From Cellulomonas soli (GTDB lineage: Bacteria; Actinomycetota; Actinomycetes; Actinomycetales; Cellulomonadaceae), in NCBI RefSeq assembly GCF_013409305.1, contig NZ_JACBZJ010000001.1, positions 496,001 through 560,000 of the forward strand: 64,000 nucleotides of DNA. Reading direction: 5' to 3'. Of this stretch, positions 34,237-43,445 are shown in pieces. The stretch's first letter is position 1; the number at the start of each line of letters is the position of its first letter. The notes below the pieces were generated by a model that was given only the letters and a program-made list of their open reading frames with translations, was not told the DNA's origin and did not search any database. The translations under genes were made by a program, and so were the position numbers.

Positions 34237-36288
34237 GTGAAGACGATCCTGCGCATGAGCGAGGCCCGCCGGCGGCAGATCTACTCCGGGGGCCTGGACG
34301 TCTCGGCGCGCGCCGGCCTCCTGCTCGGCGCGTACGGCACGGGCCTGTCGTACCAGCCGAACCTGCTGTCCCGGGGCACCCGGGACCAGGCCGTGATCGG
34401 CGGTGTCGCGGCCGCGACCGCGTACGGCTGGGGGGTGACCGCGCACTCGTTCCTGCGCTCGACCGCCGACCGGTTCCCGCTGTCCTCGCGGTCCGCGGCC
34501 GGACGTGTCGCGGCAGGCGCAGCGGTCGACGCCGCGGCCGCACTGACCGGGCTGGCGGTGGCCCGGCTCGTGCCCCCGCGCGAGCACGAGTCGCCGCGCC
34601 GCGCGCTCGTCCGGCTCGCGGGCGTGGGTCTGTGCGCCGCGGGCACGGCAGGCACGGTCGCCGACGGCCTGGAGCTCGGCCGCGGACGTCCCGGTGCCCG
34701 GGCGGCGTCGTTGCTGACCGCGCTGGGCGCCGTGGGCGTCGGGTACGCGATGACGCGACCGGGCACCGCGACGCGCGGATCGCTCGAACCGGGCGACGAC
34801 GTCCCGCGCGAGGACGTCGTGCGCGAGGTCGCTCTGCCGCGCGCGCTCGCCTCGGGCCTGGCGGTGACCGGCCTGCTCATGGGGGCGGCCCGCGGCGAGT
34901 CCCTGATCACCGGTACGGCCGCACGGGCGGCGGCGCTCACGCTCGGCGGCGCCCCCGACGACCACCGGGCCCTCGGGCGGCTGGCGTCGACCGGCGCGCT
35001 GTACGGGCTCGGCTGGGGTCTGGTCTCCGCGGCGACCACGGTGCTGAACCGTGCCGGTACCGGGCTCGAGGAAGCGCACGCCGAGCCGCCCGAGGTGACC
35101 GAGGTGACGGGCGGACCGGGGTCGTTGTCCACGTGGGACGACCAGACCCGGGAGTCGCGCCGCTGGCTGTCGATGGCGCTGAGCCCCGAGACGATCACCC
35201 GAGTCATGGGCGAGCCGGCGATCCAGCCGATCCGCGTGTACGGATCGCTCGCCGCGGCTCGTACACCGCAGGAGCGCGCCGACCTGCTGCTCGCGGAGAT
35301 CGACCGCACGGGGGCGCTCGACCGGTCGGTGCTCGCCCTGTTCTCGCCGACAGGCTCGGGGTACGTCAACTACGTGGCGAGCGAGACGCTGGAGTACCTG
35401 ACCCGGGGTGACTGCGCGTCGGCGAGCATCCAGTACTCGGTGCTGCCCTCGGCACTGTCGTTGACGAAGGTGGGGTACGCGACCGACCAGACCCGGATCG
35501 TCGTGAACGGGGTCGTCGAGCGGCTGCTCGCCCGGCCGGCGGCCGCACGGCCCCGGTTCTACCTGTTCGGCGAGAGCCTGGGCTCGCAGGTCAGCCAGGA
35601 GATGTTCCGCGGGCAGGGCACGAGCGGGCCGGACGGCATCGGGCTCGACGCGGCGGTGTGGATCGGCACGCCCGCCTCGACCGACTTCCGCGCCGAGCTG
35701 TGGGGCACCCGGACGGTGACCCAGGTGCCGGAGGTGGGTCCCGGCGGCTTCTTCCTGCCGCGCGGGATCCGCGACTGGCGCGCGCTGCCCGACGACGTCC
35801 GGGCGCAGGTGCGCTTCCTGCTGCTGCAGAACGGTGACGACCCGGTGCCGAAGTTCGCCGCCCCGCTGCTCTGGCGCCGTCCCGACTGGCTGGGGCCCAC
35901 GGACTCGCGGCCGCCGGGGGCACCGCGGCACACCCGGTGGCTGCCCGCGGTCTCGTTCGTCACGACGTTCGTCGACCTGCAGAACGCGCTCGCACCCACG
36001 CCTGGCGTGTTCGACCAGGGTGGTCACGACTACCGGCGGGAGATCCCGGAGACGCTGCGCACGGTGTTCGACCTGGAGGCGACCGACGAGCAGATGGCCC
36101 GGGTGCAGGAGGCGCTGCGCACGCGTGAGCTCGTGTGGGCGGTGCGCCGCCTGTGGGCCAAGGCCCTGGCCGCGTCCTCGACGGGCGACGAGCAGGCGCT
36201 GGCGGGGGCGGTCGCCCAGGTCTCGGCGTGGACGGGCCGCGAGCTCGACCGGGAGGCCGTCGAGGAGTTGGTGCGCACACCGGTGTGA
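34237..36288 (+). CDS. Membrane-anchored alpha/beta-hydrolase (Abhydrolase_9 type)
   Basis: A 683-residue protein. The N-terminal part (about residues 15-240) has several hydrophobic segments and resembles the membrane domain of this family. The C-terminal catalytic domain has RPRFYLFGESLGSQVSQEMF, where the Ser in GESLGS is the likely nucleophile, and VWIGTPASTDF. PQERADLLLAEIDRTGALDRS precedes it. The GTG start follows GAGGAG at a long spacing of 13 bases; an ATG at 34255 is the alternative. It is 30 bases after the LPG-synthase-like gene and probably in one operon, suggesting a lipid ester or amide substrate. Confidence 0.85.
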   Translation: MKTILRMSEARRRQIYSGGLDVSARAGLLLGAYGTGLSYQPNLLSRGTRDQAVIGGVAAATAYGWGVTAHSFLRSTADRFPLSSRSAAGRVAAGAAVDAAAALTGLAVARLVPPREHESPRRALVRLAGVGLCAAGTAGTVADGLELGRGRPGARAASLLTALGAVGVGYAMTRPGTATRGSLEPGDDVPREDVVREVALPRALASGLAVTGLLMGAARGESLITGTAARAAALTLGGAPDDHRALGRLASTGALYGLGWGLVSAATTVLNRAGTGLEEAHAEPPEVTEVTGGPGSLSTWDDQTRESRRWLSMALSPETITRVMGEPAIQPIRVYGSLAAARTPQERADLLLAEIDRTGALDRSVLALFSPTGSGYVNYVASETLEYLTRGDCASASIQYSVLPSALSLTKVGYATDQTRIVVNGVVERLLARPAAARPRFYLFGESLGSQVSQEMFRGQGTSGPDGIGLDAAVWIGTPASTDFRAELWGTRTVTQVPEVGPGGFFLPRGIRDWRALPDDVRAQVRFLLLQNGDDPVPKFAAPLLWRRPDWLGPTDSRPPGAPRHTRWLPAVSFVTTFVDLQNALAPTPGVFDQGGHDYRREIPETLRTVFDLEATDEQMARVQEALRTRELVWAVRRLWAKALAASSTGDEQALAGAVAQVSAWTGRELDREAVEELVRTPV

Positions 36289-36296
36289 CGAGCCGC

Positions 36297-36345
36297 TTGC
36301 CATACCTAGAACCGCGAGGGTTAGATACCTCGTAGATCTAGGTAG
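36297..36345 (+). promoter_or_regulatory. Promoter and dyads upstream of the PadR gene
   Basis: TTGCCA (36297-36302) and TAGATA (36322-36327) form a promoter with a 19-base spacer. ATACCT occurs twice (36302 and 36325), the second copy facing AGGTA (36341-36345) across the palindrome TAGATCTA (36333-36340). This AT-rich patch is a likely PadR binding site and would give autoregulation. Confidence 0.55.
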
Positions 36346-36355
36346 AGGAGACGTC

Positions 36356-36718
36356 GTGCGCATCGACAAGGACCTGGTGGCCGCCTCGGCCACCCCGCTC
36401 GTGCTGGGGATCCTGGCGGACGGCGACCTGTACGGCTACGCGATCCTCAAACGCGTCGGCGAGCTGTCCGGCGGACGCATGCAGTGGACCGACGGCATGC
36501 TCTACCCGCTGCTGCACCGGCTCGAACGGCTCGGCTACGTCTCCTCCTCGTGGGGAACCTCCGACGTCGGGCGCAAGCGCAAGCACTACGCGATCACACC
36601 GACCGGCCGCGAGGTGCTCACCGACCGCCAGGAGCAGTGGACCGTCGTCGCCGACGCGTTACGGCAGGTCTGGCAGTCCACGCAACGACCGCCGCTGACC
36701 GTCGAGGGGTGGGCGTGA
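36356..36718 (+). CDS. PadR-family transcriptional regulator
   Basis: A 120-residue PadR regulator. The winged helix reads PLVLGILADGDLYGYAILKRV and the family landmark DGMLYPLLHRLERLGYV, then KRKHYAITPTGREVL. GAGGAG precedes the GTG. The stop overlaps the start of the permease-prefix gene by one base, so both are co-transcribed, the usual arrangement in which PadR controls a membrane protein gene. Confidence 0.92.
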   Translation: MRIDKDLVAASATPLVLGILADGDLYGYAILKRVGELSGGRMQWTDGMLYPLLHRLERLGYVSSSWGTSDVGRKRKHYAITPTGREVLTDRQEQWTVVADALRQVWQSTQRPPLTVEGWA

Positions 36719-38058
36719 TGGACACCGACCTCGAGACCCAGATCGACCTGTGGCGCGGCTACGTCCAGCGCCGCCAGGCCATCTCCCCCGCCGACGTCGA
36801 CGAGCTCGAGGACCACCTGCGCGGCCAGGTCGGCGACCTGCGGGCGACCGGGCTCGACGACGAGGAGGCCTTCCTCATCGCCATCAAGCGGCTCGGCGAC
36901 CTCGACGCGATCTCCCGCGAGTACGCCCGTGAGCACCACGAACGACTCTGGAAGCAGCTCGTGCTCGTCCCCGACGGCACCGCGTCGGCCGGCACCCCGG
37001 GGTGGCACGAGCTCGCGGTCGTCCTCGCGCTCGCCGTCGGCGCCGGGCTGGCCGTCAAGGCCGGGATCACCTGGGTCGACGACGCGGTGCTCACCCGCAC
37101 GATCGGGCTGCTCGTCGCACCGTTCCTCGTGGGGTACTTCGCCTGGAAGCGCCGGCTGGCCGCCCGGACGGTCGCGGCGCTCGCCGTGCCGTACGTCGTG
37201 CTCGCCGTCGTGCTGACCGCCTACCCCTTCGCCGTCGACGGGTCGACCGCGGTCCTGGCCGCGCTGCACGCACCCGTCGTCCTGTGGGTGCTCGTCGCCG
37301 TCGCGTACGCGGGAGGCCGATGGCGCTCCGACGCCCGCCGCATGGACGTCGTCCGGTTCACCGGCGAGCTCGCGATCTACCTCACGCTGCTCGCCCTGGG
37401 CGGCGGCGTCCTCCTCGGGCTCACGACCGCGGTCCTCTCGGTCGTCGACATCGACCTCGAACCCGTCATGTCGGGCTGGGTGCTGCCGTTCGCCGTCCCC
37501 GGCGCCCTCGTCGTGGCCGCCTGGCTGGTCGAGGCCAAGAAGGACGTCGTGGAGAACATCGCCCCCGTCCTGACCCGCGTCTTCACGCCGCTGACGATCC
37601 TCATGCTGCTCGCCGTCCTCGGGGCGCTCGCCAGCGCCGGCGGGCTCGTCGAGGTCGACCGCGACCTGCTCATCGTCATGGACGCGATCCTCGTGCTGGT
37701 CCTGGCGCTGCTGCTCTACTCGATCTCCGCGCGCGACCCGCTCGCCGCCCCCGGGCTGTTCGACGCCCTGCAGCTCGTGCTCGTCATCGCGGCGATCGCG
37801 GTCGACGCCGTGCTGCTGACCGCGATGACGGCCCGGATCGCCGAGTTCGGCTCGAGCCCGAACAAGGTCGCCGCGCTCGGGCTCAACCTGCTGCTGCTCG
37901 TGCACCTGGTCCGGGCCGCGTGGCTCACGCTCGCGTTCCTGCGTCGCCGGTGCGGCTTCGCCGACCTCGAGCGCTGGCAGACGCGCTACCTGCCCGTCTA
38001 CGCGGTGTGGGCCGCGGTCGTCGTCGTGGTGTTCCCGCCCGTCTTCGGCTTCGTCTGA
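36718..38058 (+). CDS. Permease-prefix-domain membrane protein
   Basis: A 446-residue protein. The first 80 residues are the soluble permease-prefix domain (LWRGYVQRRQAISPADVDELEDHL, IAIKRLGDLDAISREYARE), often called DUF1700-like. The rest contains about nine or ten membrane helices without recognisable transport motifs. The ATG overlaps the PadR stop. Function is unknown; it is likely induced when PadR is released from DNA. Confidence 0.85.
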   Translation: MDTDLETQIDLWRGYVQRRQAISPADVDELEDHLRGQVGDLRATGLDDEEAFLIAIKRLGDLDAISREYAREHHERLWKQLVLVPDGTASAGTPGWHELAVVLALAVGAGLAVKAGITWVDDAVLTRTIGLLVAPFLVGYFAWKRRLAARTVAALAVPYVVLAVVLTAYPFAVDGSTAVLAALHAPVVLWVLVAVAYAGGRWRSDARRMDVVRFTGELAIYLTLLALGGGVLLGLTTAVLSVVDIDLEPVMSGWVLPFAVPGALVVAAWLVEAKKDVVENIAPVLTRVFTPLTILMLLAVLGALASAGGLVEVDRDLLIVMDAILVLVLALLLYSISARDPLAAPGLFDALQLVLVIAAIAVDAVLLTAMTARIAEFGSSPNKVAALGLNLLLLVHLVRAAWLTLAFLRRRCGFADLERWQTRYLPVYAVWAAVVVVVFPPVFGFV

Positions 38059-38102
38059 CCGGGCCGGGCCCGGCGGCGGATGGCCGGGGGGCGGCGGAAG
38101 CG

Positions 38103-39482
38103 TCAGACCGCCTCCGCCGCCCGCCGGACCGCTGCCACCGCCCGCTCGACGTCGGCGTCCGTCGTGGCCGCGTTGCTCACCGAGACCCGCAGCACGTCCC
38201 GGTCGCGCCAGTGCGACCCGGACATCCAGGTCTCGCCGTCGGCGAGCACCCGGGCGGTGACCCGCCTGGTCCGCTCGTCGTCCTCGAAGGCCACCGACAC
38301 CTGGGTGAACACCACGTCGTTGAGCACCTGCACGCCCTCGATCCCGGCCAGCCCGTCCGCGATCGCGCGCGCGTGCGCGACGAGGCCGTCGACCAGCTCG
38401 GCCACCCCCGAGCGCCCGAGCGCGCGCAGCGCGGCCCACACCGGCAGGCCGCGCGCCCGCCGGGACATCTCCGGGGTCTTCTCCACCGGGTCGGCCGCCT
38501 CCTGGAAGTCGGCCAGGTAGGCCGCGTGCACCCCCATCGCGCGGCGCAGCGGCTGCGGGTCGGCGACCACGGCGATGCCGCAGTCGTACGGCACGTTGAG
38601 GGTCTTGTGCGCGTCCGTCGCCCACGAGTCGGCACCGGCCAGCCCGGCGGTCATCGGTGCCAGGGCTGGTGACGCCGCGGCCCACAGCCCGAACGCCCCG
38701 TCCACGTGCACCCACGCTCCGTGCGCGTGCGCCGCGGCGACCGCCCCGGTCATCGGGTCGCAGGCCCCCGAGTGGATGTTCCCGGCCTGCAGGCACACGA
38801 TCGTCGGCCCCTCGCCCGCCGCGAGCGCGGCACCGAGCGCCACCGGGTCGATCCGCCCCTGGTCGTCGACCGCGACCGGCTCGGGCACCCCGAGGCCCAG
38901 GTACCGCAACGCCAGGTCGACGCTGACGTGCCGCTCGGCCCCGACCAGCACCCGCACGTGCGGACCACCGGCGAGCCCGCGCTCCTCGACGTCCCAGCCC
39001 ACCGCGCGCAGCACCCGGTCGCGGGCCGCGGCCTGGCACGTGAGGTTCGCCGAGGTCGCGCCCGTGACGAAGCCGACGTCCGACCCAGAGGGCAGCCCGA
39101 GCAGGTCGAGCAGCCACCCGCCGGCCACGTCCTCGAGCGCCGCAGGCCCCGGAGACATCGCGCGCATGCCGACGTTCTGGTCCCAGGCGCTGACCAGCCA
39201 GTCGGCGGCGAGCGGCGCGGGCTGCGTACCCCCGACGACCCAGCCGAAGAACCGCCCGGAGGCGAAGGTCATGAGCCCGGGCTCGGCAAGCGCCGCCAGC
39301 TCGTCGATCACGACGTCGGCAGGTGTGGGCCCCTCGGGCAGGGGCGCCGCGACGGCGCGGGCAGCCTCCGCGGGCGAGGAGCGCGGTGGCACGCGTCGGT
39401 CTCCCGCACCTGCGAGCCAGCGCTGCGCGTGCACGGTGGCGCGCGCCAGAGCCGGCCCGAAGACGTCCTCGTCCGCATCCAT
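38103..39482 (-). CDS. PLP-dependent group II amino-acid decarboxylase family protein
   Basis: A 459-residue PLP enzyme of the aromatic/glutamate decarboxylase type. SGRFFGWVVGGTQPAPLAADWL near the start, GFVTGATSANLTC for the phosphate side, HVDGAFGLWAA with the cofactor-binding Asp, and TDAHKTLNVPYDCG with the internal aldimine Lys are all present. Some members are aminotransferases or carbon-carbon lyases rather than decarboxylases. The ATG at 39482 has GAGGA eight bases upstream; an ATG at 39515 is an alternative. It lies just downstream of the LuxR gene on the same strand, with no clear link to it. Confidence 0.9.
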   Translation of the reverse strand: MDADEDVFGPALARATVHAQRWLAGAGDRRVPPRSSPAEAARAVAAPLPEGPTPADVVIDELAALAEPGLMTFASGRFFGWVVGGTQPAPLAADWLVSAWDQNVGMRAMSPGPAALEDVAGGWLLDLLGLPSGSDVGFVTGATSANLTCQAAARDRVLRAVGWDVEERGLAGGPHVRVLVGAERHVSVDLALRYLGLGVPEPVAVDDQGRIDPVALGAALAAGEGPTIVCLQAGNIHSGACDPMTGAVAAAHAHGAWVHVDGAFGLWAAASPALAPMTAGLAGADSWATDAHKTLNVPYDCGIAVVADPQPLRRAMGVHAAYLADFQEAADPVEKTPEMSRRARGLPVWAALRALGRSGVAELVDGLVAHARAIADGLAGIEGVQVLNDVVFTQVSVAFEDDERTRRVTARVLADGETWMSGSHWRDRDVLRVSVSNAATTDADVERAVAAVRRAAEAV

Positions 39483-39551
39483 GCCGTCCGTCCTCACCTC
39501 GTCACCGCTCGTCATCCCCGCCTCATCCCCCCTCATCCCCTGCGCGCTCCC

Positions 39552-41834
39552 TCAGCCCCCGGCGGGCGTCTGCGCGAGGAGCCCGCGCAGGTGGGCCAGC
39601 AGCTCGGCCCGGGTGTGCAGCCCCAGGCGCTGACGCATGCGCGCCACGTGGTGCTCGACGGTCTTCGGCGAGATGTAGAGGCGCTCGGCGATCTGCCGGT
39701 AGGTCTGGCCCTCCACGACGAGGCGGGCGACCTCGAGCTCGCGCCCGCTCAGCGGCGGTGCCGCCGCGCCGCTCGCCACGACCGGTCGTGCCCGGTGCGG
39801 CGCGCGTGGCTCCTCGTTCGCCGGGCGCAGCGCCCGGGCGAGCTGCAGGAGGGCGACCATCGAGCGACGGTCGGGCGTGCGCGCCGCCGCGTGCCCGACC
39901 AGCCGCCCGCCGTCCCACGCCATCCCGACGCCCACGAGCCTGCGGGCCACCCGCTCGACCGCGGGCGGGTCCACCCGGGCACCGAGGACCTGCACCCAGA
40001 CGCGTGCGGCCTCGGCCAGCACCTCGGCGTAGTCGCTCTGCCGGGCCGCGGCGACCAGAGGCCGCGCGTGCCGTTCGAGCCGGTCGGGGCGCTCGGACAC
40101 CAGGGCCGCCTGGATGCCGTACCAGTGGTGCGGCACCGACCACAGCACGGGAGATCCCAGCCCCTCGAGCAGCGATGTCGCCTGGGCCAGGTGCGGCGCG
40201 ACCTGCGGTGCCCGGCCCAGGCGTGCGGCTGCGACCGCGATCTCACCGAGCGGCAGCAGACCGAACAGGTCCACGGGCCGCTGGACGAGCGCGTCGAGCG
40301 CCGCGGGCCAGGCCTCGAGCAGCCCACCCAGGTCGTTCGAGCGCCGAGCCACGCCCAGGTCGAGTGCGCGCGCCACGAGCTCGTCGCGTGCGCCGAAACC
40401 GTCACCGGCGGCGCGTGCGGCCAGGGCGACCTGCTCGCGGGCCTCGTCGAGCCGACCGTCGAGCATGGCGGTCCAGCCGAGCAGCAGCCGGTGGCGCGGC
40501 TGCGCGACCGGCCCGCCGAGCCCGCACGCGAGCGCGTCGCGCAGCACGGTCACCGCATGCCCGCTCGCACCCGCGTGCAGCGCGACGAGCGCCGCGACGG
40601 CCGCCGGCGTGTCGGGAAGCAGCGCCGCGCGGCCGCGGGTGCGCAGCACGGCGGCGGACTCCAGCAGCGTCGACAACGCCCCGGTGCCCGCGCCGTCGAG
40701 CGACTGCTGCACGCCGCGCACCATGGCCTCACGCGCACCGTCGACGAGGCTCGGCGGGCGCGTCCCCACGGGCCAGTCGGCCCGGCGCCCTGCGTCCTGG
40801 CCGGTCGTCAGCGCGGCCAGCGACCACAGCTGCGCGGCGGCGACGTCCCCGGCGTCCGCCAACGGCCGGTAGACCGCGGCCGCGTGCCCGACCAGGCCCT
40901 GCTGGGTCAGGACCGCTCCGAGCACCTGCGCCGCCTCGGACGCGCGCGGACCCGTGGAGTGCGCGAGCGCGTCGTCGGCCAGCCGCAGCGCGGTCGGCAC
41001 GTCCCCCGCGAGCGCTGCGCTGCGTGCACGGTCCACCGCGAGCGCCGCCCCGTCGGCGCCGGCCGTGACCGCGTCGGCGAACAGCCGTGCCGCACGTGCC
41101 GGATCGTCCTCCACCAGCGCGCGGGCGGCACGGATGCGTTGCGCCGCGAGCCCCGGGTGGTGCACGCCCACGTCGGCGGTCCGCAGCACGATCTGCGCCG
41201 GGGTGTCACCGCGGTCCTCGAGCGCACCGATCACCCGCCCGAGGACGATCGCGCGGCGGTCGGGCGGTGCGACCGCCTGCACCGCCTCGCGCACGGCGGG
41301 GACGACCGCACCGTCGGGGCCCAGCAGACCGCTGCGACGCACGTGCGCGAGCGCCTCGACGACTTCGCCCGGGTCACGCCGCAGCACGTCGGCCAGGACG
41401 CCGGGGTCGGGCGGTGCGCCCAGGCTCATCGCCAGCACGACCTCCCGCAGGAGCGGGAGCCGCGGCGCGTCGACCCCCGCGAGGCGCCGCACGGGGTCCC
41501 AGGCGGCGAGCACCGCCGGGCGGTCCCACGGTTGCGGGCCGATGCCGTCGGCGCCGTCGAGCACCGCGTCGACCAGGCTCAGGACGCCGCCCGTGGCCGC
41601 GACCAGCGCGTCGACCGACGGCTCGTCGAGGGCGTGGCCCAGGCGTTGTCGGGCGCGGGAGGCGACCTGCCCGCGGTCCACCGGGTCGTGGCCCGCAGGT
41701 GGGGCGAGCGCCGGGCCGCTCCCGCCGGGACTGCCGACCGCCACCAGGCGAGGCGCGCCCGGAGCCTCCCGGCCCCGACGGACGCTCCCGTCGAGCTGGG
41801 CGACCCCGCGGGCCCCCACGTCGTCGTGGTTCAT
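39552..41834 (-). CDS. LuxR-family regulator divergent from the iniBAC-like operon (IniR-like)
   Basis: A 760-residue regulator. The C-terminal helix-turn-helix is clear: LSGRELEVARLVVEGQTYRQ and IAERLYISPKTVEHHVARMR (residues 690-755). Residues 60-680 are helical, Ala-rich, TPR-like repeats. No P-loop is visible at the N-terminus, unlike many MalT-type regulators, so an ATPase domain may be lost. The ATG at 41834 has a GGGGGA site. It is divergent from the IniB-like gene. In mycobacteria a large LuxR-type protein, IniR (Rv0339c), lies next to iniB and activates iniBAC; the same layout here supports the same role. The signal sensed is unknown. Confidence 0.82.
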   Translation of the reverse strand: MNHDDVGARGVAQLDGSVRRGREAPGAPRLVAVGSPGGSGPALAPPAGHDPVDRGQVASRARQRLGHALDEPSVDALVAATGGVLSLVDAVLDGADGIGPQPWDRPAVLAAWDPVRRLAGVDAPRLPLLREVVLAMSLGAPPDPGVLADVLRRDPGEVVEALAHVRRSGLLGPDGAVVPAVREAVQAVAPPDRRAIVLGRVIGALEDRGDTPAQIVLRTADVGVHHPGLAAQRIRAARALVEDDPARAARLFADAVTAGADGAALAVDRARSAALAGDVPTALRLADDALAHSTGPRASEAAQVLGAVLTQQGLVGHAAAVYRPLADAGDVAAAQLWSLAALTTGQDAGRRADWPVGTRPPSLVDGAREAMVRGVQQSLDGAGTGALSTLLESAAVLRTRGRAALLPDTPAAVAALVALHAGASGHAVTVLRDALACGLGGPVAQPRHRLLLGWTAMLDGRLDEAREQVALAARAAGDGFGARDELVARALDLGVARRSNDLGGLLEAWPAALDALVQRPVDLFGLLPLGEIAVAAARLGRAPQVAPHLAQATSLLEGLGSPVLWSVPHHWYGIQAALVSERPDRLERHARPLVAAARQSDYAEVLAEAARVWVQVLGARVDPPAVERVARRLVGVGMAWDGGRLVGHAAARTPDRRSMVALLQLARALRPANEEPRAPHRARPVVASGAAAPPLSGRELEVARLVVEGQTYRQIAERLYISPKTVEHHVARMRQRLGLHTRAELLAHLRGLLAQTPAGG

Positions 41835-42344
41835 GCTCTCGTCCCCCACAGCGCCGACCCGCGGCGCACCGACAGCATCGTGCAGGTGTGAGCGACCACA
41901 GGGGGTCGCGGTTGCCGTCCGCCGCGCACGCGGACGTCGGCACCGGCGGCCGCGGGGAGCTGCCCCACGACGGACCGGTCGGTCGGTGCGGCACGGCGGC
42001 ATCGCCGTCCCCCCACCCGTACCGCATGATCCCCCCCGCGTGGGCGACACGCACCTTCTGCCCCGGTTCGTCACGGTCGCAGGAACGGCCACCCCCGGGG
42101 CTCCGGGGATCGCCGCAGGTCACGGCTCGCGGTCGCCCCGGGCGGTCGCGGCGCACCCGTCGGGACGGGTTCGCGCCACCCGGCGCACGGCCCACCGCGC
42201 GGCGCACCGGCCACGCCCCTGGGCGTGCCGCACCCCCCAACACCCCCCTGCCAGGAGGGGCCGCACCCCCGATGGGTGCCCGGTCCGACCTCCGTAGCGT
42301 CGAGTCCTGCCGACCAGATCGGCACGCCCAACGAAGGGAGCATC
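41835..42344. promoter_or_regulatory. Control region between the IniR-like and iniB-like genes
   Basis: A 510-base gap without a gene. The right end holds C-rich runs, the dyad CCCCT-N6-AGGGG (42246-42261), the perfect dyad GCACCC-N5-GGGTGC (42263-42279) and a -10-like TAGCGT (42295-42300). This gives a likely start near 42307 and a leader of about 38 bases. The dyad sits where a LuxR activator would contact polymerase. The left half shows no clear site for the regulator's own promoter. Confidence 0.5.
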
Positions 42345-43433
42345 ATGTCCAGCGTCGCAAGCACCCTGCTCGACTTCATCCTCAACCTGCTCCGAGACCC
42401 CGAGACCGCAGAGGCCTTCGCGAGGGACCCGCAGGGCACGCTCGAGGACCACGGCCTCGGCGACATCACCTCGGTCGACATCGACGACATCATGCCCGTG
42501 CTGACCGACGCCTCGACGTCGAGCTTCGACCGTGACTACTCGACGGGCGGGAACACGCTCGGCGCGACGCAGTCGTCCACGGGTGGTGGCGGTTCGGCCG
42601 GCGGCTCCGACGGTGGCGGCGGCATCGAGGCCGCCTCGCTCGCCGCGAGCGGCAGCGTCGGTGTCAGCGCCGTCATCCCGCAGCTGCAGCAGGTCTTCCA
42701 GACCTACACCTACAACACGACCTCGATCGACGACCGCGACACGATCGTCGACTCGTCGGTGAACCAGAACATCTGGGCGGACGGCGACGTCGACCAGATG
42801 TTCGACCTGGACACCGTGACGGCGTCCGGCGGCGGCGTGGCGGCCGGCAGGGACCTGTCCGGCACCGCGATCGTGGGCGACGGCAACGTGGTGGGCGAGG
42901 ACAACACGGTCGGCAACACCAACAACTCCAACCAGGGCAACACGACCGACTCCTACAACGCCACCGACTCCTACAACGACAGCTCGGACAACTCCACGAA
43001 CGCGACGGACTCGTACAACGACAACTCGGACAACGCGACCGACTCGTTCAACGACAACTCCGACAACTCCGACAACTCCACGACCGACAACTCCGACAAC
43101 TCGTGGACGGACAACTCGGACAACTCGACGACCGACAACTCGGCGACGGACAACTCGGACAACTCCACGACCGACAACTCCGACAACTCGGTGACCGACA
43201 ACTCGTGGACCGACAACTCCGACAACTCCGACGACGACGGCATCGACGTCGACAACTCGGGCAACGACAGCTCCACCGAGACCGAGACGGAGACGGAGAT
43301 CGACAACTCCGTCGACGACCACTCCGAGACCGAGATCGACAACTCGGTCGACAGCTCCGACGACGACTTCATCGACGACGACAGCTCGTACCAGGACGCG
43401 TCCGACGACGACGTCGTCGACCTCGACGTCTGA
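42345..43433 (+). CDS. iniB: IniB N-terminal-domain protein with a basic-residue-free Asn/Asp/Ser-rich tail
   Basis: A 362-residue protein. Residues 1-55 match the IniB N-terminal domain (STLLDFILNLLRDPETAEAF, DPQGTLEDHGLGDI). A Gly/Ser linker and a domain with VIPQLQQVFQTYTYNTTSID follow. Residues 170-362 contain no Lys or Arg and are built from units such as DNSDNS, TTDNS, NATDSYN and SWTDNS, ending in an Asp-rich tail. No signal peptide is seen. GAAGGGAG precedes the ATG. The gene is first in an operon with two dynamin-like GTPases, as iniB is in mycobacteria, where the operon responds to cell-wall inhibitors. The tail is probably disordered or a repetitive scaffold; its role is unknown. 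Confidence 0.85.
   Translation: MSSVASTLLDFILNLLRDPETAEAFARDPQGTLEDHGLGDITSVDIDDIMPVLTDASTSSFDRDYSTGGNTLGATQSSTGGGGSAGGSDGGGGIEAASLAASGSVGVSAVIPQLQQVFQTYTYNTTSIDDRDTIVDSSVNQNIWADGDVDQMFDLDTVTASGGGVAAGRDLSGTAIVGDGNVVGEDNTVGNTNNSNQGNTTDSYNATDSYNDSSDNSTNATDSYNDNSDNATDSFNDNSDNSDNSTTDNSDNSWTDNSDNSTTDNSATDNSDNSTTDNSDNSVTDNSWTDNSDNSDDDGIDVDNSGNDSSTETETETEIDNSVDDHSETEIDNSVDSSDDDFIDDDSSYQDASDDDVVDLDV
42943..43230 (+). repeat. Degenerate GACAACTC-type coding repeat
   Basis: Short units such as GACAACTCG/C and ACGACCGACAACTC recur throughout and encode the DNS-rich tail. Codon choice varies between units (AACTCC, AACTCG), so protein sequence rather than DNA identity appears to be kept. Confidence 0.75.
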
Positions 43434-43445
43434 CCGCTGAGGGCC

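Noticed and set aside
32398..36393. Very long minus-strand open frame across the LPG-synthase-like, hydrolase and PadR genes
   Set aside because: The plus strand encodes three well-supported proteins here; the minus frame has no recognisable motif and a shadow-like composition.
42943..43230. Short-period repeats that might suggest a CRISPR array
   Set aside because: Units are too short and irregular, no unique spacers of constant length occur, and the tract is coding in frame for a DNS-rich protein.
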